A stretch of 64,000 nt of DNA. Source: Desulfocarbo indianensis (GTDB taxonomy: Bacteria; Desulfobacterota; Desulfarculia; Desulfarculales; Desulfarculaceae). Made by a program: the position numbers and the translations under genes. Where the stretch lies: assembly GCA_001184205.1 (NCBI GenBank), contig LBMP01000005.1, positions 1 to 64,000 of the forward strand. Direction: 5' to 3'. Each line of letters opens with the position of its first letter. Within the stretch, counting starts at the first letter, position 1. Shown here piece after piece: positions 16,736 to 26,065 of this stretch. The notes beneath the pieces were generated by a model. It made no database searches and was not told where the DNA came from. It saw only the letters and a program-made list of their open reading frames with translations.

Positions 16736-18012
16736 GCCTCCCCCATAAGCGCGGCCGCTTCCTCGACCGCCCGCTGCACGGCCCCGCCGTGGGCGCGGCA
16801 AAACTCCAGCCCCGCGCGGCCCATGGTTTGGGCGCGTTCCGGGTCGTTCAACAGCCCGCCCCAGGCCCCGGCCAGTTCGCGTCCGTCGGCGATCCTCACG
16901 CCGCCGCCGGCCGCTTCCAGCTCCCGCGCCATTTCCAGGAAATTATGGGTGATGGGGCCGAACACCGTTGGCACGCCCTGGGCCGCCGGCTCCAAAAGGT
17001 TGTGCCCGCCCACCGGCGCCAACGACCCGCCCACGAAGGCGGCCCGCGCCAGGGCGTAGGCCTCCGCCAGCCGGCCCAACACGTCCAGCACCAATACCTG
17101 GTTACCGGCCAGCGTCGCGCCCTGGCTGACGCGGACCGCCCGCAGGCCTCTGGCCTGGGCCAGTTGGGCCACGGCCTGGCCCCGCCCGATCTCCCGGGGC
17201 GCGATGATAAGAGCCAGCTCCGGATCATGGACGGCCAGAGCCGCGTAAGCCTCCAGGCAGGCTTCTTCCTCGCCGGGGTGGGTTGAGCCGGCGATGAGCG
17301 CCGGCCGGCCGGCCAGACCCCACTGGGCGGCCAAGGCCAGGCGTCGCTCAGGGCTCAACAAGGCCGGCGCGCTGTCAAATTTCAGATTGCCGCCGATGGC
17401 CAGCCGCTCCAGGGGCGCGCCCACCGAGGCCAGCCTTTGATAATCCACCTGGGTCTGCACCAACACCCGGTCAAAGCCCTGCCACAGGGCCTTGGCCAAA
17501 GGGCCCAGGCGGCGGTAGCCGCGATAGGTGCGCGGGCTCACCCGTCCGTTCACCAACAGGCGCGGCACCTTTCTGGCGCCCAGCTCCCATTGCCAATTGG
17601 GCCAGATATCGCCCTCCACCAGGCAGAAAAGCCGGGGCTGGAGGCTGTCCAAAAGCCGCCGCACCGCCCAGGGCAAATCCAGGGGCCGCACGAACAGGCT
17701 TACCTCCCGCTTTTCGGCCAGGGCTTCCCCGGCCACGGCCAAGCCTTGGGCGGTGGACACGGACAGGGCCAAGGGGACTTGCGGAAAGCGCCGGCCCAGG
17801 GCGCTGAGGAGCGGCAGCGCGCTTTTCACCTCACCCACGCTCAGGGCGTGCAGCCATATGCCGCCGGGCCGGGGACGCGGCAGCCAGTCGCGGCCCAGCC
17901 CCAGCCGGGCCAGGGCTATCTTGCGGTATCGCCCCTGGGCCAGGCGGGCGGCCAAGAGGGGGCTGGCGAAAACGATGCCCAGCCCCAGGGCCAGGCTGTA
18001 GGCGGCCCGCAT
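16732..18012 (-). CDS. waaA: 3-deoxy-D-manno-octulosonic acid transferase
   Basis: Kdo transferase (GT30), 426 residues, anchored by one N-terminal membrane helix (residues about 3-25). It has the HALSVGEVKSALPL block holding the catalytic glutamate, EGDIWPNW in the acceptor domain, and VGGSLAPVGGHNLLEPAAQG in the C-terminal CMP-Kdo site. The ATG at 18012 overlaps the arnD stop (TGATG). The number of Kdo residues it adds is unknown from sequence. Confidence 0.94.
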   Translation of the reverse strand: MRAAYSLALGLGIVFASPLLAARLAQGRYRKIALARLGLGRDWLPRPRPGGIWLHALSVGEVKSALPLLSALGRRFPQVPLALSVSTAQGLAVAGEALAEKREVSLFVRPLDLPWAVRRLLDSLQPRLFCLVEGDIWPNWQWELGARKVPRLLVNGRVSPRTYRGYRRLGPLAKALWQGFDRVLVQTQVDYQRLASVGAPLERLAIGGNLKFDSAPALLSPERRLALAAQWGLAGRPALIAGSTHPGEEEACLEAYAALAVHDPELALIIAPREIGRGQAVAQLAQARGLRAVRVSQGATLAGNQVLVLDVLGRLAEAYALARAAFVGGSLAPVGGHNLLEPAAQGVPTVFGPITHNFLEMARELEAAGGGVRIADGRELAGAWGGLLNDPERAQTMGRAGLEFCRAHGGAVQRAVEEAAALMGEA

Positions 18013-18938
18013 CAAGGGCCCGGCTCCCGGGCCGAGGCCTGCCAGGCCACCTCGTAGGCGCGCCCCTGGATGGGTCCCCAGACCACTTCCTCGGCGGGAG
18101 CGCCGGGCGCTTCCTGGCGGGCGGCGTCGATCAAGCGGGGGAAGGTAACGCCGCGATCCAGCAGTATTCGGCAGAACTCGCCGAACACCGCGGCCTGGCC
18201 GCGGCCTTCCACCTCGGCGTGCAGGGTGAAGACATTGAGGCCGGGCCTGACCAGCGCGGCCAGATAGGCGGCGGCGCATTGCAAGTCCACGCCTTGCAGG
18301 CTCAGCGCCTCGTCCAGGCTGGGCATGGTGGTGGGCAGTTCCAGCAGGTTCAGCGCCCGCCCTCCCACCAGGGGCCGGAAGGGGCTGGCTCCCCTGGTGC
18401 AGGAGACGTGGCTGAGGCCCAGGCTCTCCAGGGCCAGCAGGGCGTCGCCGGTGATCTGCCAGCCGGGCGAGGCGAAGCTGGCCGGGGTGAAGCCGGTGAT
18501 CTCGTAAAACAGATTGAAGGCCTGGCCCAGTTCCATGGCCACCCGCTCCGGGTCCAGGCCACGCAGATAGTCGTGCCAGAAAACATGATCCCAGGCGTGC
18601 AGGCCCACCTCGTGCCCCTGGTTCAGGCAGCGGTTCAGCATGCCCGGCGCGCTGCGTGCGATCATGGGCCCCGGCAGGAGCAGGCCGTACATCATGGTCA
18701 CCGGGCCATAGGCCCCGGCCGCCCCCGACTTGAGCTGTTTTTTCAGGAACCCCGGCCGGAAGAGCCTCTTCAAGGCGCGCCCGGAATGATCCGGGCCCAT
18801 GGAAATAAAAAAGGAGGCCTGGAGCCCCAGCTCGGCCAAGAAGTCCAGCAGGCGGGGCACGCCGTCTCGCAGCCCCACTTTGGTGTCCACGTCCACCTTG
18901 AGCACCAACCTGGCGCCGTCTGGCCTGGCTTCCGGCAT
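18012..18938 (-). CDS. arnD: ArnD-type polysaccharide deacetylase (deformylase)
   Basis: NodB-fold metal-dependent deformylase, 308 residues, predicted to remove the formyl group from undecaprenyl-phosphate-L-Ara4FN. The N-terminal KVDVDTK (catalytic Asp16 or Asp18) and GLRDGVPRLL match ArnD closely. The metal-binding HxxxH is His114 and His118 in HEVGLHAWDH, and SPGWQ near residue 162 is another family block. It follows arnC by 9 bp and couples into waaA. No arnA or arnB is visible in the window, so the source of the amino sugar is unresolved. Confidence 0.88.
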   Translation of the reverse strand: MPEARPDGARLVLKVDVDTKVGLRDGVPRLLDFLAELGLQASFFISMGPDHSGRALKRLFRPGFLKKQLKSGAAGAYGPVTMMYGLLLPGPMIARSAPGMLNRCLNQGHEVGLHAWDHVFWHDYLRGLDPERVAMELGQAFNLFYEITGFTPASFASPGWQITGDALLALESLGLSHVSCTRGASPFRPLVGGRALNLLELPTTMPSLDEALSLQGVDLQCAAAYLAALVRPGLNVFTLHAEVEGRGQAAVFGEFCRILLDRGVTFPRLIDAARQEAPGAPAEEVVWGPIQGRAYEVAWQASAREPGP

Positions 18939-18947
18939 GGCGGGTTT

Positions 18948-19883
18948 CTACCCCCTGGTCTCGCGCACGATGTAGCGGGGGCGCTGGCGCACCTCGCGGT
19001 AGATGCGCCCCACGTATTCGCCGATCAGGCCCACGCCCAAGATCTGCAGGCCCACGAACACGAAAAGGATGGCGAACAGGGTGAATAGGCCTTCCACCTC
19101 CGGCCCCACCACCAGACGGCGGATAAAGAGAAACAAGCCGAAGGCCAGGCCGATGAAAGCCACCAGGCTGCCCAGGAGGCTGACCATCTGGATGGGCAGC
19201 ACGGAAAAGCCGGTCATGAGATCGAAATTGAGGCGCAAGAGCCGCATGAGGCCGTATTTCGAGGTCCCGCCCTGGCGGTGGGCGTGACCCACGGGAATCT
19301 CCACCACGTCGCGGGCAAAGGTGTTGGCCAGGGCCGGAATAAAGCTGGAGGTCTCCTGGCAGGCGTTCATGGCGTCCACCACGTCGCGGCGGTAGGCCCG
19401 CAGCATGCAGCCGTAGTCTTTCAAATCCACGCCCACCACCCGGCTGGTGATGCGGTTCACCACGTAGGAAGGCAGCTTCCTGAGCCAGGAATCCCGGCGG
19501 GATTGCCGCCAGCCGCCCACCACGTCGTAACCTTCCTCCAGCTTGGCCACCAGGTTGGGCAGCTCTTCCGGCGGGTTCTGGAGGTCGGCGTCCAGGGTGG
19601 CCACCACCTCGCCGCGCACGCGCTCGAACCCGGCGAACACGGCCATGTGCTGGCCGTAGTTGCGGTTGAAGCGCACCAGGCGCACCCGGTCCGGGTCTTG
19701 CTGATGCAGGCGCTCCAGTATGTCCCAGGAACGGTCCCGCGAACCGTCGTCGGTGTATATGACTTCCCAGGCATATCCGGCCTTGTCCAGGGTGGTGGCC
19801 AGGCGGGCGTGCAGCTCCACCAGGTTTTCTTCCTCGTTAAAAACCGGAATAACCACGGACAGGTATGGTTTTTGGGCTTCCAT
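18948..19883 (-). CDS. arnC: Undecaprenyl-phosphate 4-deoxy-4-formamido-L-arabinose transferase type GT2
   Basis: Membrane GT2 transferase of 311 residues. The GT-A domain has SVVIPVFNEEENL, the DDGSRD motif and DADLQNPPEE (DxD). It is followed by the ArnC-typical DYGCMLRAYRRDVVDAM and two C-terminal membrane helices. It would move a formylated amino sugar onto undecaprenyl phosphate for later transfer to lipid A. The ATG at 19883 has a good GGAGG ribosome site 5 bases upstream and removes 22 unlikely residues. The following arnD supports the function; other polyprenyl-phosphate hexosyltransferases remain possible. Confidence 0.87.
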   Translation of the reverse strand: MEAQKPYLSVVIPVFNEEENLVELHARLATTLDKAGYAWEVIYTDDGSRDRSWDILERLHQQDPDRVRLVRFNRNYGQHMAVFAGFERVRGEVVATLDADLQNPPEELPNLVAKLEEGYDVVGGWRQSRRDSWLRKLPSYVVNRITSRVVGVDLKDYGCMLRAYRRDVVDAMNACQETSSFIPALANTFARDVVEIPVGHAHRQGGTSKYGLMRLLRLNFDLMTGFSVLPIQMVSLLGSLVAFIGLAFGLFLFIRRLVVGPEVEGLFTLFAILFVFVGLQILGVGLIGEYVGRIYREVRQRPRYIVRETRG

Positions 19884-19931
19884 CGACACCTCCGGAACCA
19901 ATAAACCGCGCTGAAAAACAGCGGCGGCTAA

Positions 19932-19960
19932 AATATTGCAGGAAAGCACCTGAAAATCAA
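19932..19960 (-). promoter_or_regulatory. Possible internal promoter upstream of arnC
   Basis: The 108-bp gap before arnC is unusual in a block where most genes overlap. On the minus strand it holds TTGATT and, 17 bases later, AATATT, each matching sigma-70 hexamers at four of six positions. A GC-rich inverted repeat (CCGGCC/GGCCGG) lies just upstream, after the preceding ArnT-like gene. This could allow separate expression of arnC-arnD-waaA and the downstream genes. Weak evidence. Confidence 0.3.
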
Positions 19961-19991
19961 GTTTGGCCGGCCTTTTGCCCCCTTGGCCGGT

Positions 19992-21896
19992 CTATCGCGG
20001 GCGATTGGAAAAAAGGGTCTTGTCGCCCAGCTTGACCCATTCGAAAAGCAGCACGCCGGGAACGCCTTTCATTTTCTCGCGCAGGCGCTCAAAGGCCGCG
20101 GTTTCGGCCAGGGCGATGACCCTGGCCCGCGGCTGCTGCAACAGCCGCGCGAAGGCTTCGTCGTCGGGCAGGAACCAGCGGGCGGCCTCGCTGGAGGGGG
20201 CCAGATTCTTGCCGTGGTCCAGCTCGCCCCAATTGCGCACCACTATCACCCGCCCGCCGCTGTAAAAAGGCAAGCCCTGAAAATAATCGCCATAGGAAAC
20301 CAGATAATCGGCGGGCCGCAATTGCTGCCGGATGGGCTTCACCAGGCCCTCCACCGAGCGGTAGTCGTTGAGGCGGGGAGCGGCCAGGGCCGCGGCCGTC
20401 ACCACCAGGAAAAACACTAAAAGCGGAGAAGCCAGAACGCTCCACAGCCTGGCGCGCAGCACGAAGATGCCTATGCCCACCGCCGCCGCCGCCATGGGCC
20501 CCCACAGGGTCAACTGGCCGGCCTGCTCGTAGGTGATTTCCGGCCACAGCGCCGGCAGAAGGGCCAAGCCAGCGCCCACGGCCAGCATGGCCAGGGCCAG
20601 GGCGGTGAGGCTGGCCCGCAGGCCCGGCGGAGCCCAACTGCGCCAGCCGTCCCGGCTCACCCCGGCCAGGGCCTGGCCCAGAAGCAGGGCCAGGGCCGGC
20701 AAGGCGGGCAGGATGTAATGCATCATCTTGGAGCTGCTGATGCTCAGGAACAGGAAAAACGAGGCGAACCAAAGCGCGGCGAAAAGCCAGGCGCGCTGCT
20801 CCTCCTGCCGCCACAACCCGCCCGGCCAGGTGCGGATCAGCGCCCAGGGCATGAGGGCGATCCAGGGAAACATGGCGGCGGGCAGCAAGGCCGCGTAATA
20901 CCAGGGCGGCTCATAGCGTTGATGCCGGGCGGTGAGCAGGCGGCCCAGGTGCTCGTCGATGAAAAAATAAGTGAAGAAGCCCGGATTGCGCCAACTGACC
21001 AGGACCACCCAGGGCGCGCACAGGGCCGCGAACATGACCAAGGCCCGCCAGTTGGCCAACCAGACCAATAAGCGCCACTCGCGGGCCGCCAGCGCGAAGA
21101 CGACCGTGGCCATGATGGGCAGGCCGGGGCCCAAGAGCCCCTTGCTGAGGAATCCCGCCGCGCAGCCCAGCCAGAAGGCGTAGGGGCCGTGCCTGTAGCC
21201 CAGGCGAGTCTGCCAGGCGCCATACATGGCCAGCGCCACCCCCAGGCACAGGGCCATGTCGGTCATCAAGATGCGCGACAGGCCGAAAAACATGAGCGAG
21301 GTGACCAGGGTCAAACCCGCCCACAGGCCGGCCTTGGCTCCGGCCTGGGAGCGGCCCAGGAGAAACACCAGGAGCGCCACCAGGGTTCCGCAGGCCGCCG
21401 GGGCCAAGCGCGCGCTGGCTCCCGATATGCCGAAAAGTTTGTAGCTCACTGCCACCAGCCAATAGGCCAGGGGCGGCTTTTCGAAATACTTTACGTGGTT
21501 CAGGGTGGGGGTCACCCAGTCGCCGCTGAGCACCATCTCGCGGGGAATTTCCGCGTAACGCGCCTCGTCGGTCTCCCACAGGCTGCGAAAACCCGGCGCG
21601 CTGAAAAAGAGCACGGCGCACACGGCGAGCAGCACCAGCAGGCAAACGGCATCCTGATAGCCCCAGGCCTGGGCCGGCGGAGTGGGCTTAGGAAAACGTA
21701 TCTCCCTGGGCGCGCGCGGCTCCCGCCTGGCGCGGGGGGGGCTGGTTTTTTTCTGGCGCGTGGAAGCGGGGCGGGGCTTGGTTTCGCGGGAAAACCAACT
21801 CCGCCGCTTGGCGCTCGGCGTTTTTTTCGCCTGGGCCTTGGCCGGCTTGGGCTTGGGCAAAGGTTTGATGCGGTTCTTTTTGCGGAAGAGGCTCAT
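19992..21896 (-). CDS. GT39/GT83 (ArnT-like) membrane glycosyltransferase with basic N-terminal tail
   Basis: Polytopic glycosyltransferase of 634 residues, predicted to transfer a lipid-linked sugar to lipid A or core on the periplasmic side. The first periplasmic loop has LWETDEARYAEIPREM, then GDWVTPTLN and YFEKPPLAYW, the ArnT hallmark blocks, and about a dozen membrane helices follow. The first 75 residues form a lysine-, arginine- and proline-rich cytosolic tail not usual in ArnT. The start overlaps the stop of the next GT39 gene (ATGA). Its neighbours arnC and arnD support an aminoarabinose-type transfer. Confidence 0.85.
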   Translation of the reverse strand: MSLFRKKNRIKPLPKPKPAKAQAKKTPSAKRRSWFSRETKPRPASTRQKKTSPPRARREPRAPREIRFPKPTPPAQAWGYQDAVCLLVLLAVCAVLFFSAPGFRSLWETDEARYAEIPREMVLSGDWVTPTLNHVKYFEKPPLAYWLVAVSYKLFGISGASARLAPAACGTLVALLVFLLGRSQAGAKAGLWAGLTLVTSLMFFGLSRILMTDMALCLGVALAMYGAWQTRLGYRHGPYAFWLGCAAGFLSKGLLGPGLPIMATVVFALAAREWRLLVWLANWRALVMFAALCAPWVVLVSWRNPGFFTYFFIDEHLGRLLTARHQRYEPPWYYAALLPAAMFPWIALMPWALIRTWPGGLWRQEEQRAWLFAALWFASFFLFLSISSSKMMHYILPALPALALLLGQALAGVSRDGWRSWAPPGLRASLTALALAMLAVGAGLALLPALWPEITYEQAGQLTLWGPMAAAAVGIGIFVLRARLWSVLASPLLVFFLVVTAAALAAPRLNDYRSVEGLVKPIRQQLRPADYLVSYGDYFQGLPFYSGGRVIVVRNWGELDHGKNLAPSSEAARWFLPDDEAFARLLQQPRARVIALAETAAFERLREKMKGVPGVLLFEWVKLGDKTLFSNRPR

Positions 21897-23677
21897 GGCC
21901 GCTTCTCCCCTGCCGGACCCGGCTCAACCGTGGCTTCCGGCGTCGCGGCTTTCTGGTCCGCGCCGCTCTCGCCGACCAGCCACAAATCCTTGGCCGCCTG
22001 GTTCCCCCCCACCAGATAGCCGCCGTATTGGGCCAACCGGTTGAAGCCGGCCACCTGGCCCGGTTCATCGAGCCGCGTCCTGGTGAGCACCATGACCGGC
22101 GCGGGTTGCGACAGCAGCTCGGCCATTTTCTCCTTTTCAGGCACCCGCAGCCGGGGCAGGTCGCGGTCCAGGTAATAGAAAAGCGACGGCTTCCATAGTC
22201 CATAAGTGACCACGGCGGTGGCCGGCGTGGCTCGCTTCCTCACCTCCAAGGCCATCTGCTTGGCGGGTTCGTTGATGATATCGGCGGCGGCCGGAAACAG
22301 GCCCATGACCAAAAGCGCGGACAGCGCCGCCCCCCCCAGGGCCAACTCCAGGCCCAGCCAGGCCTCTTTGGCCTTGCGGCGCAACAGCCAAGCGCCGGCC
22401 AAGACGCCGGCCGCCAACAGCGCCCCGGCCACGGGCCAGATCAGGAAAAGGGGAGCCTGGGCGGGCAGGGCGTATTCGCTGGAATCGGGCCGGATGGAAG
22501 CCAGGATTTGCGGCCAAGCGAATTCCACGGCCAGGGGCGCCGCGGCCAGGGCCAGCGCCCAGATTCCGCCGGTCAGGAACAGCGTAACCCAAAACACCGG
22601 CGCGGCGACCCGGCCCATGGCCTCGCCCGCCGTGCGCCGCCACAAGAAATAGCCGCCCAAAATGGCCAGAAAAGGAAAGGCAGGCAGGATGTAATTGAGC
22701 TGCTTGGTGGCGGCCAGGGTGAAAACCAGAAACACCACCAGGCCGGCCAAGGCGGCGAACAAACGCAAGCGGGCCATGGGATCGGCGGCCCTGGCCTCCC
22801 TGGGATTGGCGGCCAGCGCCCGGCCCAACTCGGGCAGGGCCGCCGCGGCCAGGGGGAAGCCGCCCACCATGATAACCGGCAGGTAATAGAAAAGGCCGCC
22901 GCCGTGGCCGAGGAGCACCTCGGAGAAACGCCGCAGGTTTTGCGAAACGAAAAAGGCGTCCCAGAAAACAGAACCCAGCCGGTGAAAGGCCAGGCCATAC
23001 CAGGGAAGGTTGACCGCCAGAAAAATCAAAAGGCCCCAGTGGATCTGGGCCCGGCGCAATATCTCCAAGAACCGGCGCTGCCATAAGGCGTAAAGCAGAG
23101 CCGTGGGCAACACCACCGCCGGCCCCACCGGGCCCTTGCACAGGAAAGCCAAGCCCAAGGCGGCCCAGGCGGCCAGATACCAGGGCCGGCTATGCTCGGG
23201 CGGTTTTTCCGTGGCGATGAAGAACAGCCCCAGGCTGGCTGTGGTGAACAGACTCAGCATGGCGTCGGTAAGGCAGGCCCGCCCCACCAGGGCCATCAGC
23301 GGCGTGAAGCCGCACAGGGCCGCCGCCAACACCGCCGGAGCCAGGCTGCCCGCCGCCCGCCAGACCAGCCAGCCCGTGAGCAGCATGAGCAGGATGGCGC
23401 TAATGGCCGAGGGCAGACGCGCGCCCAGCTCGCCTTGACCGGTGAGGGCCTGGCCGGCGGCCACCGCCCAGAAAACCAGGATGGGCTTTTCCAGGTAGGG
23501 CTTGCCGTTCAAGGTGGGCACCGTGAAATCGCCAGTTCGCCGCATGGCCGCCACCGAGGCGGCGTATTCGCCCTCGTCCCGGTCGGTGAGCGCCATGTCG
23601 CCCAGCCAGACCACAAACAGGGCCAAGCCGGCCAATAGAACCGCCAGGGCCGCTGCCTGCCAGATTCGTGCGCTCAT
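21893..23677 (-). CDS. GT39/GT83 (ArnT-like) membrane glycosyltransferase
   Basis: Second polytopic glycosyltransferase of 594 residues, without the basic tail of its neighbour. The first loop has TDRDEGEYAASVAAM, followed by GDFTVPTLNG and YLEKPILVFW, the catalytic-loop pattern of the PMT/ArnT superfamily. Many membrane helices follow and a soluble C-terminal part near 490-594. It overlaps the PAP2 gene by 4 bp. The two ArnT-like proteins are clearly divergent, suggesting different sugars or acceptors rather than a recent duplication. Confidence 0.85.
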   Translation of the reverse strand: MSARIWQAAALAVLLAGLALFVVWLGDMALTDRDEGEYAASVAAMRRTGDFTVPTLNGKPYLEKPILVFWAVAAGQALTGQGELGARLPSAISAILLMLLTGWLVWRAAGSLAPAVLAAALCGFTPLMALVGRACLTDAMLSLFTTASLGLFFIATEKPPEHSRPWYLAAWAALGLAFLCKGPVGPAVVLPTALLYALWQRRFLEILRRAQIHWGLLIFLAVNLPWYGLAFHRLGSVFWDAFFVSQNLRRFSEVLLGHGGGLFYYLPVIMVGGFPLAAAALPELGRALAANPREARAADPMARLRLFAALAGLVVFLVFTLAATKQLNYILPAFPFLAILGGYFLWRRTAGEAMGRVAAPVFWVTLFLTGGIWALALAAAPLAVEFAWPQILASIRPDSSEYALPAQAPLFLIWPVAGALLAAGVLAGAWLLRRKAKEAWLGLELALGGAALSALLVMGLFPAAADIINEPAKQMALEVRKRATPATAVVTYGLWKPSLFYYLDRDLPRLRVPEKEKMAELLSQPAPVMVLTRTRLDEPGQVAGFNRLAQYGGYLVGGNQAAKDLWLVGESGADQKAATPEATVEPGPAGEKRP

Positions 23678-24291
23678 GCTTCCATCTCCGCGATGCGCCG
23701 CCGGGCCATGGCCGCCAGGGACCAGCCCACGGCCACGCCCAAGAGCACGCCGGCCAGCACGTCGCTGGGATAATGGGATCCGCCGGCCACGCGCCCCACT
23801 CCCACCAGGGCCGCCAACAGATAGAACAGCCAGGCCTGGCGGGGGAAGCGGCTGGCCAACACCGCGGCCAGGGCGAAGCTGGTGGCGGTGTGGCCCGAGG
23901 GGAAGGAATGCAGATCGCTGTCAAAGGAGGGCCCCAGGTATTCCCAGGGCGAGAGCGTGGTGCGCGGCCGGGCCCGGCCCACCAGGTGCTTCAGGACCTG
24001 CACCAAGACCCCGCTGCCCACCACCGCGGCCAGGGCGGCGGAGCCGCTGTAGAACTCGGCCTTGGCCTTGTAATACTTGGCCGCCAGAAGCCACAGCACG
24101 GTGGCCGATATCTGCGCCGCCCCGTGGCCCGCCCAATAAGCTCCCTGGGCGTAAAGACGGCCCAGGCCCTCCTTGCCCCAGGCGCTCAGCCAATCCAGCA
24201 GGCCGCGATCCAGGCCGGGCATGGCGAGCAACACCAGCAACGCCAGGCTGACCAAAGCCAGGCCCGAAAAGCGCGGCGTCAGGAACCCCAC
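23674..24291 (-). CDS. PAP2 family membrane lipid phosphatase
   Basis: Membrane phosphatase of 205 residues with the full three-part PAP2 signature: KHLVGRARP (K-x6-RP), PSGH, and GRVAGGSHYPSD (R-x5-H-x3-D). Five or six helices are visible. The active site would face the periplasm. It may dephosphorylate undecaprenyl diphosphate, or lipid A as LpxE or LpxT relatives do; the position between msbA and two ArnT-like genes favours a lipid A or lipid-carrier role. The GTG at 24291 starts 1 bp after the msbA stop and fixes the N-terminus. Confidence 0.86.
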   Translation of the reverse strand: MGFLTPRFSGLALVSLALLVLLAMPGLDRGLLDWLSAWGKEGLGRLYAQGAYWAGHGAAQISATVLWLLAAKYYKAKAEFYSGSAALAAVVGSGVLVQVLKHLVGRARPRTTLSPWEYLGPSFDSDLHSFPSGHTATSFALAAVLASRFPRQAWLFYLLAALVGVGRVAGGSHYPSDVLAGVLLGVAVGWSLAAMARRRIAEMEA

Positions 24292-24292
24292 C

Positions 24293-26065
24293 TCAATCCA
24301 CCTCCAAGCCCTGGTCCACCCGGAACTGCATCTTGTACAGCCGGTGATAAGCGCCGCCCTGGGCCAGCAGCTCTTCATGGCGGCCCTGTTCCACGATGCG
24401 CCCTTCGGCCATCACCAAGATGCGGTCGGCCTTCTGCACGGTGGAAAGGCGGTGGGCGATGACGAAGGTGGTGCGGCCCCGCATCAGGTTTTCCAGGGCC
24501 TTTTGCACGTACAGCTCGCTCTCGGTGTCCAGGCTGGAGGTGGCCTCGTCCAGGATCAAAACCGGCCGGTCCGCTAAAAGCGCGCGGGCGATGGAAAGGC
24601 GCTGGCGCTGGCCGCCGGAAAGCAGCACGCCGCCCTCCCCGATCACCGTGTCAAAACCGGCGGGCATGTGCTCGATGAATTCCAGGGCATAGGCCGCCTG
24701 GGCCGCGTCGCGTATTTCCTGCTCCGTGGCCTCGGGCCTGCCATAGGAAATATTGGCGCGCACCGTGTCGTTGAACAGGATGGTCTGCTGGGTGACGATG
24801 CTGATCCGGGAGCGCAGGCTGCGCAGGGTCACCTGGCGGATGTCGACCCCGTCGAAGAGGATGGCGCCGCGGGTGACCTCGTAGAACCTGGGCAGCAGGT
24901 TGACCAGGGTGGTCTTGCCGCCGCCCGAGGTGCCCACCAGGGCCAGGGCCTGGCCCACCGGCACCGTGAGGTTTATGTCCTTCAGCACCATCTCGCTTTC
25001 AGCGCCGTAACTGAAGCTCACCTCGCGGAACTCGATGTCGCGGGCGGGCGGCTTCAATTCCTCCGCGCCGGGCTTGTCAGTGACCTCCACCGGCTCGTCC
25101 AAGAGCTGGTACACCCTGGTGGCGGCGGCCAGGCCGTTTTGTATCTCCATGTTGAGGCTGGAGATCTTCTTGACCGGCTCGTAGAGCATCATGAGCGCGG
25201 CCAGGAAGCTCATAAGGTCGCCCGGCGTGATGGCCTTGGCCTGGATCTGATAGCCGCCGTAGATCATGATGCCGGCCATGGCCATCCCGCCCAGGAACTC
25301 CATGAGGGGATGGGACAGGGCGCGGGTGGACACGTCCTTCACCCGCAGGGCGAACAGCCGCCAGGCGTGCTTGGCGAAGCGCTCGGCCTCGTACTCCTCG
25401 CGGCAAAAGCCCTTTACGATGCGCGCGCCGGAAATGGTTTCATGCAGGAGCACGCTGACGTCGGCCATGGTTTCCTGGGAGCTGGTGCTGATTTTCCGCA
25501 GCCTGCGCCCCAGCTTCACGATGGGGATCACCACCAGGGGGAACACCCCCAGGGCGAAGATGGAAAGAAACCAATCGCGGTAGATGACCACCCCGATGAG
25601 CGCGAATACCGTGAACACGTCGCGCAGCACCCCGGTCACCACGCTGGAGACCGAGCCCTGGATCATGTTCACGTCGTTGGTTATGCGGCTCATCAACTCG
25701 CCGGTGGGCTTGCGGTCGTAATAGCCCATGGAAAGCCGTTGCAGGTGGGCATAGAGAGCTATGCGGTATTCGGTGATTATGCGCTGGCCCACCCACTGCA
25801 TGATCACGTTTTGGCCGTAACCCGCAGCGCCCTTGAATATATAGATGATGATGATGGCCAGGGGGACCATGTACATCATCACCGGGTCGGGCTTGACCAG
25901 GATATCGTTGACCACGTTCTTGACCACGAAGGCCAAGGCCCCGTTGGTTCCGGCCACGATGAGCATCAAGGCCATGGCGAAAGCCAACCTGGCCCAATAG
26001 GGCTTCACCCGCTCCAGGAGCAGCTTGTATAGCCCGGCGTCGCTGCGGGTAGGTTGATCTTGCAA
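24293..26065 (-). CDS. msbA: Lipid A export ABC transporter/flippase
   Basis: Homodimeric type IV ABC exporter of 590 residues that flips core-lipid A across the inner membrane. The N-terminal membrane domain has six helices. The ATPase domain has Walker A GTSGGGKTT near residue 378, Q-loop, signature LSGGQRQR near 485 and Walker B LILDEATSSLD near 505. The start is TTG at 26065, directly after the lpxB stop, with a GGAAGG ribosome site 10 bases upstream; no ATG fits. Placement between lpxB and lipid A modification genes supports MsbA over other exporters. Confidence 0.93.
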   Translation of the reverse strand: MQDQPTRSDAGLYKLLLERVKPYWARLAFAMALMLIVAGTNGALAFVVKNVVNDILVKPDPVMMYMVPLAIIIIYIFKGAAGYGQNVIMQWVGQRIITEYRIALYAHLQRLSMGYYDRKPTGELMSRITNDVNMIQGSVSSVVTGVLRDVFTVFALIGVVIYRDWFLSIFALGVFPLVVIPIVKLGRRLRKISTSSQETMADVSVLLHETISGARIVKGFCREEYEAERFAKHAWRLFALRVKDVSTRALSHPLMEFLGGMAMAGIMIYGGYQIQAKAITPGDLMSFLAALMMLYEPVKKISSLNMEIQNGLAAATRVYQLLDEPVEVTDKPGAEELKPPARDIEFREVSFSYGAESEMVLKDINLTVPVGQALALVGTSGGGKTTLVNLLPRFYEVTRGAILFDGVDIRQVTLRSLRSRISIVTQQTILFNDTVRANISYGRPEATEQEIRDAAQAAYALEFIEHMPAGFDTVIGEGGVLLSGGQRQRLSIARALLADRPVLILDEATSSLDTESELYVQKALENLMRGRTTFVIAHRLSTVQKADRILVMAEGRIVEQGRHEELLAQGGAYHRLYKMQFRVDQGLEVD

